Positions 1-5,327 of a stretch of DNA of 6,934 bases are shown piece after piece; the stretch's first letter is position 1; every line of letters begins with the position of its first letter. Under the pieces are notes generated by a model, which did no database searches, was not told the DNA's origin, and saw only the letters and a list, made by a program, of their open reading frames with translations. Where the stretch lies: assembly GCA_022730285.1 (NCBI GenBank), contig DZCQ01000007.1, positions 46,804-53,737 of the forward strand. The letters are read 5' to 3'. Source of the stretch: Flavobacterium psychrophilum (lineage in GTDB: Bacteria > Bacteroidota > Bacteroidia > Flavobacteriales > Flavobacteriaceae). A program made the translations under genes and the position numbers.

Positions 1-407
1 GTAAAATTTACTGCTGTTAAACCAGAAATATTGTTATAACTCGCAGAAGTTGCAAATGTATTATCGGCATTTTGAGTAAATTTTATTCCAAAATACTTAT
101 GAAATTGCGAAATCCAACTAGCTCCGTCCCAAACATATATGCCTGGAATAACCCCATAAGTACCAGAAGTAGTGTTCGAGTTAATAACCGTAGTGCCACC
201 TACAATAGTGCCACCTTGTGGGTTTGTAACGGGTGTCGCAACATTTGTAGCAGTTAAAGATACTACCGGCAATACCACACCATAATTGTTGGCTCCTGCT
301 GGCACATCTAATGCTCCTCTTGGAGTAGTAGTTCCAATACCTACTTGTGCGTTCAAATTAATACTAAACAGAAGTATCAAAATGTAAAAAAAGATTATTT
401 TTTTCAT
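1..407 (-). CDS. Exported surface-type protein with VGIGTTTP N-terminus, partial (C-terminus beyond left edge)
   Basis: Reading the minus strand from the ATG at 407 gives 135 codons without a stop up to the window edge, so the C-terminus is missing. The N-terminus is a classic signal peptide: two lysines (residues 2-3), a hydrophobic core at about 4-17, and a likely cleavage after A20 in NLNA-Q. The mature part starts QVGIGTTTP and continues to a G-A-L-D-V segment (residues 31-35). This pattern is common in flavobacterial secreted proteins, some of which resemble adhesins or phage-tail-like repeat proteins. Residues 36-90 are rich in Gly, Thr, Val and Asn and low in charge, as in beta-rich surface proteins. 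A Y-V-W-D-G-A-S-W motif follows at 91-98. The signal peptide predicts export to the periplasm or cell surface; whether a type IX C-terminal sorting domain exists cannot be seen. The exact role is unknown. An unusual tandem array of promoter-like elements lies 27 bp upstream. Confidence is high for gene and export, low for function. Confidence 0.85.
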   Translation of the reverse strand, partial: MKKIIFFYILILLFSINLNAQVGIGTTTPRGALDVPAGANNYGVVLPVVSLTATNVATPVTNPQGGTIVGGTTVINSNTTSGTYGVIPGIYVWDGASWISQFHKYFGIKFTQNADNTFATSASYNNISGLTAVNF

Positions 408-433
408 ATTTTTCTTATGATTTTAAATTATTA

Positions 434-502
434 ATAATGCAAATATAATGCAAATATAATGCAAATATAATGCAAATATAATGCAAATATAATGCAAATA
501 TA
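434..502. repeat. Six perfect tandem copies of an 11-bp unit (TAATGCAAATA)
   Basis: The full units occupy 435-445, 446-456, 457-467, 468-478, 479-489 and 490-500, and the periodicity extends to 434 and 502. All copies are identical. The array sits in the 122-bp gap between the reductase stop codon and the start of the left-edge exported protein. It cannot be a coding repeat because 11 is not a multiple of three and both strands have frequent stops. Identical short tandem units suggest expansion by replication slippage. The 11-bp period is close to one helical turn, so equivalent sites in successive units face nearly the same side of the DNA. Confidence 0.97.
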
Positions 503-524
503 TATTAATCAATAATTTATCAAA
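440..524 (-). promoter_or_regulatory. Putative multi-copy promoter region of the left-edge exported protein
   Basis: On the minus strand each repeat junction reads TATATTTG, a perfect match to the Bacteroidota -7 consensus TAnnTTTG. The six copies lie at 440-447, 451-458, 462-469, 473-480, 484-491 and 495-502. The copy at 495-502 has TTTG (521-524) upstream with an 18-bp spacer. The copy at 484-491 has TTG (510-512), also with an 18-bp spacer. Both fit the TTG-N17-23-TAnnTTTG form described for Flavobacterium. The four copies nearer the gene have TTG only at spacings of about 14 or 25 bp and would be weaker by this rule. Initiation at the distal elements would give a leader of about 80 nt containing the repeats; initiation at the nearest element would give about 25 nt. 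The motif matches are visible in the sequence; promoter activity is inferred. Confidence 0.55.
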
Positions 525-529
525 AAAAA

Positions 530-1582
530 CTACACATCATCAAAATTCACAAAAAGAGTGTTGGATGTTGGGTAAGCCTGGCAGGTTAAAACTAGTCCTT
601 CTGCAATTTCCGAATCGGTAAGAATTGCATTTTTTTTCATCATTGCACTACCCGTTGTTACTCGAGCAAGACAACTGCTACACACACCTCCTTGACAAGA
701 ATATGGAGCATCTACACCATTTTTAACCGCTACTTCCAGTAACGATTGTTTGTTAGACATCTCCAAACTTGTTTCTACCCCATCTACTAAAAATGTAACT
801 TTAGTATGCTCGTTATGGGTGTCTGTAATGGTGTTTTCTACGTTCGAAGCAGCAAAAAGTTCAAATTTAATTGCTTCTTTGGGAATCGAATTTTCAAGTA
901 GAACTTCGGTCACATTATTTATCATTTGTTCTGGTCCGCAAAGATAAACGGTGGAAAAAGAAAGGTTTTTATGCTTTGTGTGTAAGATATAATTGACAAT
1001 AGACTTATTAATACGCCCAAACTGTGTTTCGGAAACCTTTACTTCGCTATACACAAAGTGGATAAAAAGTTGCTGGCTATATTTTTCTTGAAGATCTTGC
1101 AATAGGTTATAAAATATAGTTTCTTTAGGATTTTTATTACCATAAATCAACACAAAATTACTTTTAGGCTCATGTTCCAAAACCGATTGTAGAATAGATA
1201 CTATTGGCGTAATTCCGCTACCAGCAGTAAACACTAAATAATTATTTTGATTATTGGTAGATGGTTCCAAAACAAATTTTCCTTCAGGAATGCCAACTTC
1301 TAGCACATTTCCAACAGCTAGTTTTTCATTCGCAAATTTAGAGAATGTTCCATTTTTAATTGCTTTAATTGCAATACGTAGTTCGCCCGAAGCTGGGGAA
1401 GAACAAATAGAGTATGCCCTTCTTATTTCTACACCATCTAACGTAAGTTTTAAAGTAACATATTGCCCTGCAATAAATTGGTATAAAGGCTGAAGTTCCA
1501 TTGGAACATTGAATAAAACAGAAACAGTTTGTGAGGTTTCTCGCTTAATTTCTTGAATAGAAAGCTTGTAAAAATTAGACAT
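530..1582 (-). CDS. PaaE-like ferredoxin-type NAD(P)H oxidoreductase (FAD, NAD(P), [2Fe-2S])
   Basis: A 350-residue protein with the three-domain order of phenylacetyl-CoA epoxidase reductase PaaE and related class IA reductases. Residues 4-106 form the FAD-binding barrel, with the R-A-Y-S motif at 55-58. Residues 115-225 form the NAD(P)-binding lobe, with GSGITP at 121-126 and CGP at 215-217. Residues 260-350 are a plant-type [2Fe-2S] ferredoxin domain with ligands C296, C301, C304 and C334 (C-x4-C-x2-C-x29-C). All cofactor motifs are intact and the length is normal for the family. The protein should be cytoplasmic and pass electrons from NAD(P)H through FAD and the iron-sulfur cluster to an oxygenase or other acceptor. 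No paaABCD or other oxygenase genes are in the window, so its partner is unknown and the symbol paaE is not assigned. It is transcribed divergently from sprE. The ATG at 1582 begins the domain at the expected place. Confidence 0.9.
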   Translation of the reverse strand: MSNFYKLSIQEIKRETSQTVSVLFNVPMELQPLYQFIAGQYVTLKLTLDGVEIRRAYSICSSPASGELRIAIKAIKNGTFSKFANEKLAVGNVLEVGIPEGKFVLEPSTNNQNNYLVFTAGSGITPIVSILQSVLEHEPKSNFVLIYGNKNPKETIFYNLLQDLQEKYSQQLFIHFVYSEVKVSETQFGRINKSIVNYILHTKHKNLSFSTVYLCGPEQMINNVTEVLLENSIPKEAIKFELFAASNVENTITDTHNEHTKVTFLVDGVETSLEMSNKQSLLEVAVKNGVDAPYSCQGGVCSSCLARVTTGSAMMKKNAILTDSEIAEGLVLTCQAYPTSNTLFVNFDDV

Positions 1583-1598
1583 TTTAAAAATATTTTTA

Positions 1599-1606
1599 CA
1601 AAAATA
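1599..1606 (-). promoter_or_regulatory. Possible -7 element upstream of the reductase gene
   Basis: The minus strand reads TATTTTTG here, a perfect TAnnTTTG match ending 16 bp before the reductase ATG. A transcript from it would have a leader of only about 10 nt. No TTG lies at the usual 17-23 bp upstream distance, so the call is weak in this very AT-rich 110-bp divergent gap. On the plus strand the same gap has only near-matches for sprE, for example TATTTTTA at 1650-1657. Confidence 0.35.
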
Positions 1607-1692
1607 GCAAACAGAAACGAAATATTTTTTAAAATATAAAAAAGAAACGTATTTTTACATATTAATATACTATTTTTTGCACAAATGAGTTT

Positions 1693-4311
1693 ATGATTAA
1701 AACAAATCTTACTTTGAAAATCTTAAAAATACACATTCTACTATTGTTTGCAAGCATCGTAGGTGTTTTAATTGGCTGTTCTACTAAAAAAAATTCTTTT
1801 GTAAATAGAAATTGGCATGCCTTAAACACCGAATATAACGTTTTGTATAACGGAAATGTGGCGTTAGATTTAGGGATTAATGACTTAAAATCAGGATACA
1901 AAGACAATTTTTGGGAAACTTTGCCCATCGAAAGAATGCAAATTCCAGATGAAGGTCTTCTTCCTGGTCAAAAGTCTAAAAATCAAAATTTTGAACGTGC
2001 CGAAACAAAAGCTACAAAAGCGATTCAAAAACACTCCATGAATATTGAAAGAAGGGAAAAAAACCCTCAAATGGACGAAGCATATTTGCTCTTAGGAAAA
2101 TCTAGATATTACGACCAACGATTTATACCAGCACTGGAAGCTTTTAATTACATTTTATACAAAAATGCAGATTCTGATAAAATATATGAATCCAAAATTT
2201 GGCGAGAAAAAACAAATATCCGTTTAGAAAACGATGCACTTGCCATAAAAAATTTAAAAAAACTTTTAAAAGAAAAGAAATTAAAACCACAAGTCCTTGC
2301 CGATGCCAATGCAATACTTGCACAAGGCTATGTTAATTTAGAGCAAAAAGACAGTGCAATTGCACCGCTTAAAAAAGCATTAGAAAACACCAAACTCAAA
2401 GAAGAAAAAGCTAGATATAATTTTATACTTGGACAGCTTTATCAAGCATTAAAATATAATGATAGTGCTTATAATTCTTTTCAATCAGTAATAGAAATGA
2501 AAAGAAAATCGCCCAAAGCGTATGTAATACAAGCGTATGCAAAACAATCTGAATTGGTAAACCAAACAAATGACACAGTACTTTTTCTTAAAAAATACGA
2601 GAAATTATTTAAAGATAGAGAAAACAGACCTTACCTGGACATTTTAAACTATCAGATGGCACAGTTTTATGACCAACTAAATAGAAAAGAGCAGGCAATT
2701 AAGTATTACAACAAATCCTTAAAAGCAAGAACTGGAGACACTTATCTACAAGCTTCGGCTTACAAAAATCTAGCAACTATTTATTTTGACAAAAAAAAGT
2801 ACTTAACCGCAGGAAAATACTATGATAGTACGCTAGTAAACTTAATCAAAAAAAATAAAGAATACTTTACTTTTCTTAAAAAAAGAGAAAACCTCGAAGA
2901 TGTTATTAAATATGAAGGAATTGTAAAAAATAACGATAGTATTTTACATCTTTCTACCCTTTCAGAATCTGAAAAAGAAAAATATTTTAACAATTATATT
3001 GCAAGTATCAAGGAAAAAGAATTAGCCGAAAAAGTAAAGGTCGAAAAAGAAAAAGAACTAAAAGCAAATGGAATACAGGATATTGAAAACAATACAAAAG
3101 TAAAAAACAAAACAGAAGTTCCTAATATTATACAGCTTCCTCCTAATGTAAACACAACAGTGGGCAATGATGCTTTTTATTTTTACAACCCAACCGCAGT
3201 AGCTTACGGGAAAATAACTTTTGTTAAAAACTGGGGAAAGCTGGAATTAAAAGATAACTGGGCATGGGAAAAAGAATCTAACACAAAAAATAATATTGAA
3301 CAAAGCACAAGTATAGAAAATACAATTGTAGAAAAAGATACTACTAACAACCCAAAATACCAAGCAAATTATTACATAAAGCAAATTCCCACCTCTCCAC
3401 AAATACTGGATAGTTTGAGTAGAGAATTAAACTTTGCAAACTACCAACTTGGAGTAATTTATAAGGAAAAGTTTAAGGAATATCCATTAGCATTAACAAA
3501 ATTTCAATCGGTACTTCAAAACAAACCAGAAGATCGATTAATACTTCCATCGTTATATAACGAATATAAAATTTATGAATTATTAGACAAGAGCAAAGCC
3601 GAAGAAATTAAAGATAAAATTATTTTAAACTATCCAAATACTAGATATGCACAAATTTTAAGCGGGAAACTAGTAGAAACAGACAGTACGACACTAACTC
3701 CTGAATTGGCATATAAAGAACTTTATAAACTATATAAAAATCAAGAATATTCAACTCTAATCACCAACTTAGAAGCAAGCTTAGCACAACTTGCTGGTGA
3801 TGATATTATGCCAAAACTAGAACTTTTAAAAGCAAATGTTTTAGCAAAAACAGAAGGACTAGAAGCTTACAAAAAGACATTGAACTATGTAGCATTGAAC
3901 TATCCAAACGCCGAAGAAGGGAAACAAGCGGAAGAGATAATGCGACTAAACATTCCTGTTTTAGAAAAATTAGAATTAAAAAAAGATTCTTTGTCTAAAA
4001 ACTGGAATATCATTTATAAAGTTGGAGCAAAAAAAGACAAAATCACACAACTTTTAATAGAAAAATTGGAAAAATATTTTAAAGATAACCAATACAGCCT
4101 ATTCACTGTCTCTATTGATGCGTACTCTAGCACAGAAAATTTTGTGGTAGTGCATGGAATTAGTTCGATAGAATTTGCACAGTATTTAGTAAATGAGCTT
4201 CAAAAAAATAAAGCAACAAAAATTACAGAACAAGCAATAATTGTATCTAGTGACAACTATTCTGTAATACAGATTAAAAAATTACTCCCTCAATATCTAG
4301 AATTAAAATAA
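1693..4311 (+). CDS. sprE: Gliding motility / type IX secretion lipoprotein SprE (PorW)
   Basis: An 872-residue lipoprotein precursor. The signal peptide has basic residues at 3-12, a hydrophobic core at about 13-25 and the lipobox L-I-G-C with acylated cysteine C29. The mature N-terminus C-S-T-K-K-N lacks the acidic surface-export signal seen after the cysteine in exposed Bacteroidota lipoproteins, so a periplasm-facing outer-membrane position is likely. TPR-like helical repeats fill about 125-400 and 570-750 (for example around A128-A150, A203-A230, Y244-S265 and N319-K344). A charged, probably coiled-coil stretch lies at about 425-460. The segment at 495-525, FYFYNP...YGK...F...WG...L.DNW, is a hallmark of SprE/PorW. 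The C-terminal domain at about 770-872 ends ...SSDNYSVIQIKKLLPQYL, as expected for a full-length protein. Studied homologues are required for type IX secretion and, in Flavobacterium, gliding; PorW of Porphyromonas is reported to link the PorK/N ring to the Sov translocon. It is first in a four-gene plus-strand unit, and a bactofilin follows 6 nt after the stop. Confidence 0.9.
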   Translation: MIKTNLTLKILKIHILLLFASIVGVLIGCSTKKNSFVNRNWHALNTEYNVLYNGNVALDLGINDLKSGYKDNFWETLPIERMQIPDEGLLPGQKSKNQNFERAETKATKAIQKHSMNIERREKNPQMDEAYLLLGKSRYYDQRFIPALEAFNYILYKNADSDKIYESKIWREKTNIRLENDALAIKNLKKLLKEKKLKPQVLADANAILAQGYVNLEQKDSAIAPLKKALENTKLKEEKARYNFILGQLYQALKYNDSAYNSFQSVIEMKRKSPKAYVIQAYAKQSELVNQTNDTVLFLKKYEKLFKDRENRPYLDILNYQMAQFYDQLNRKEQAIKYYNKSLKARTGDTYLQASAYKNLATIYFDKKKYLTAGKYYDSTLVNLIKKNKEYFTFLKKRENLEDVIKYEGIVKNNDSILHLSTLSESEKEKYFNNYIASIKEKELAEKVKVEKEKELKANGIQDIENNTKVKNKTEVPNIIQLPPNVNTTVGNDAFYFYNPTAVAYGKITFVKNWGKLELKDNWAWEKESNTKNNIEQSTSIENTIVEKDTTNNPKYQANYYIKQIPTSPQILDSLSRELNFANYQLGVIYKEKFKEYPLALTKFQSVLQNKPEDRLILPSLYNEYKIYELLDKSKAEEIKDKIILNYPNTRYAQILSGKLVETDSTTLTPELAYKELYKLYKNQEYSTLITNLEASLAQLAGDDIMPKLELLKANVLAKTEGLEAYKKTLNYVALNYPNAEEGKQAEEIMRLNIPVLEKLELKKDSLSKNWNIIYKVGAKKDKITQLLIEKLEKYFKDNQYSLFTVSIDAYSSTENFVVVHGISSIEFAQYLVNELQKNKATKITEQAIIVSSDNYSVIQIKKLLPQYLELK

Positions 4312-4317
4312 TCTAAA

Positions 4318-4698
4318 ATGTTTGAAAAAAGAAGCAAACCTTACACCGATTTACTAGGAAAAACCAATAGAATTGTAGAAGGAACCATTATTACTGGTAA
4401 TATAGAGTCTATTGCAGATTTTAGACTAGACGGGCATTTAATTGGAGATTTTACCTCTAAAGGAAAGCTCGTGGTGGGGCCAACAGGAAGTGTGAATGGT
4501 ACCATAAATTGTAAAAATGTGGATATAGAAGGGAAGGTTCATGGAACTGTTAAAACACAAGAGGTTTTAAACGTGAAAGCAAAAGCTAGTATTCATGGAA
4601 AAGCTACTTGTTCTAAACTATCTGTAGAACCAGGTGCAGATTTTAGTGCAAGTTGCATTATGAAAACTAGTACAATAACTAATGAAAAAAAACAATAA
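4318..4698 (+). CDS. Bactofilin (polymer-forming cytoskeletal protein)
   Basis: A 126-residue protein that is almost entirely one bactofilin (DUF583) domain, at about residues 17-115. Short turns recur with glycine and hydrophobic positions in register, as in a right-handed beta-helix: I-V-E-G-T-I-I-T-G-N-I at 19-29, F-R-L-D-G-H-L-I-G at 35-43, K-L-V-V-G-P-T-G-S-V-N-G at 50-61, V-D-I-E-G-K-V-H-G at 68-76 and L-S-V-E-P-G-A at 101-107. Bactofilins polymerise without nucleotide into filaments, often at the membrane, and organise envelope enzymes or shape determinants. The short tails (about 16 and 11 residues) and lack of a transmembrane segment fit a minimal cytoplasmic bactofilin; the N-terminal MFEKRSKPYTD may help membrane contact. 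It starts 6 nt after the sprE stop and its last 17 nt overlap the next gene, implying co-transcription and probably translational coupling. A role in supporting gliding or secretion machinery is inferred from position only. Confidence 0.92.
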   Translation: MFEKRSKPYTDLLGKTNRIVEGTIITGNIESIADFRLDGHLIGDFTSKGKLVVGPTGSVNGTINCKNVDIEGKVHGTVKTQEVLNVKAKASIHGKATCSKLSVEPGADFSASCIMKTSTITNEKKQ

Positions 4699-4903
4699 AA
4701 ACGCTGTAAAATGGCTGGCGTTAATAAACATTTCAGCTCAAATGGGATTAATTATATTTGTTTCTTTTAAAATAGGAAGCTGGTTAGACACATTTTACCC
4801 TAGTCCCAAAATCGTTTATTATAAATTAATAACTATAATAGGCGTTTTTTTAGCATTATATAATGTGTATAGACAAATACAAGACATTAGTAAAGATGCG
4901 TAA
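4682..4903 (+). CDS. AtpZ/AtpI-family small membrane protein (ATP synthase accessory)
   Basis: A 73-residue protein with two predicted transmembrane helices, at about residues 10-33 and 45-64, a basic N-terminus (K2, K3, K6, K10) and a charged C-terminal tail. The G-S-W-L-D motif after helix 1 (residues 32-36), followed by a proline-containing turn (Y-P-S-P, 39-42) and the pattern G-V-F-L-A-L-Y-N-V in helix 2, are typical of the AtpZ/AtpI family encoded upstream of F-type ATP synthase genes. In alkaliphilic Bacillus, AtpZ and AtpI form a membrane complex linked to divalent cation transport; other AtpI proteins help assemble the c-ring. The ATG lies inside the bactofilin 3' end (17-nt overlap) in the +1 frame, and the stop overlaps the next start by 8 nt. 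No ATP synthase subunit gene follows within the window, so its link to ATP synthase here rests on family resemblance and typical gene order. Confidence 0.82.
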   Translation: MKKNNKNAVKWLALINISAQMGLIIFVSFKIGSWLDTFYPSPKIVYYKLITIIGVFLALYNVYRQIQDISKDA

Positions 4904-5300
4904 AAGTCAAATTAAAAAAAATAGCTTATTGGTAGTTTTTTTAGTTTTTACATTTATATTAATGTATAATTTTCATTCATTTTTGTTAAATTATCTAGAA
5001 ATAAATCAAAATACATTTAAGATTCCCCTTATTGCTTTGTATCTTTTTTTGGGAAGCTTCACAGTGCTAATTTTAGCTGTTTTAATAAATATTAGACAAA
5101 AAAACATAGATTTAGTAGGCAATACATTTATGCTATTAACCGTTTTTAAGATGATAATTGTAGTAGCCCTTTCTAAATTTTTTCTAAATTCTGAATCTAT
5201 TAAAGCATCAGTAGAAAAACAAAATGTCCTACTGGTATTTTTGCTCTTTTTAGCAACAGAAACCTTATATACGGTACATTTGCTTCGTCAAGAAAACTAA
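4896..5300 (+). CDS. Four-helix membrane protein, AtpI-like position (possibly DUF6168)
   Basis: From the ATG at 4896 this is a 134-residue integral membrane protein with four predicted helices, at about residues 10-32, 41-64, 73-95 and 110-130. It has a strongly basic N-terminus (R2, K3, K7, K8). A longer reading from an ATG at 4863 adds 11 residues. The 4896 start is preferred because it gives the ATGCGTAA stop/start overlap (8 nt) with the upstream gene and starts directly at the basic pre-helix segment. Flavobacterial genomes commonly carry a small four-helix protein here, between the AtpZ-like gene and atpB; I recall the family label DUF6168 but could not verify it. The 2-TM plus 4-TM pair resembles the AtpZ/AtpI pair of bacilli, so it may be a divergent AtpI. 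The lysine F-K in helix 3 (about residue 85) would be a buried charge of the kind such proteins carry. Function is otherwise unknown. It is the last gene of the unit. Confidence 0.75.
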   Translation: MRKSQIKKNSLLVVFLVFTFILMYNFHSFLLNYLEINQNTFKIPLIALYLFLGSFTVLILAVLINIRQKNIDLVGNTFMLLTVFKMIIVVALSKFFLNSESIKASVEKQNVLLVFLLFLATETLYTVHLLRQEN

Positions 5301-5324
5301 TAAATTATTAGGTGCTTTAAAAGC
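5297..5324. terminator. Weak inverted repeats between convergent genes, possible terminator region
   Basis: The convergent gap is only 27 bp. It contains CTAATA (5297-5302) paired with TATTAG (5306-5311) around a 3-nt loop. A second small dyad, GCTT/AAGC with a 3-nt loop, lies at 5314-5324. Read on the minus strand, the first hairpin is followed by TTTT, as a weak intrinsic terminator for the spmAB gene would be. On the plus strand no T-run follows. The stems are short and AT-rich, so this is tentative. Confidence 0.25.
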
Positions 5325-5327
5325 GTA

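Noticed and set aside
72..257. 61-codon plus-strand ORF
   Set aside because: It lies antisense in the same codon register as the exported-protein gene on the minus strand, which has a convincing signal peptide and family motif. The plus-strand translation has no recognisable features.
434..502. Iteron array of a replication origin
   Set aside because: The units are direct repeats of suitable spacing, but no replication initiator gene, DnaA boxes or partition genes are visible, and the flanks are ordinary chromosomal genes. The match to the -7 promoter consensus explains the unit better.
434..502. CRISPR array
   Set aside because: The 11-bp units are contiguous with no spacers, and there are no cas genes.
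750..947. 65-codon plus-strand ORF inside the reductase gene
   Set aside because: It is antisense to the well-conserved linker and ferredoxin-domain region of the reductase and has no family resemblance.
1254..1493. 79-codon plus-strand ORF inside the reductase gene
   Set aside because: It is antisense to the FAD-binding domain; a shadow ORF.
1671..1679. -7 promoter element for sprE
   Set aside because: The sequence TATTTTTTG has one base too many to fit TAnnTTTG and would leave a leader of only a few bases. No good upstream TTG was found at the right spacing.
1662..1928. 88-codon minus-strand ORF over the sprE start
   Set aside because: It is antisense to the sprE signal peptide and N-terminal domain, with no motif or plausible promoter. 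The sprE reading is clearly the coding one.
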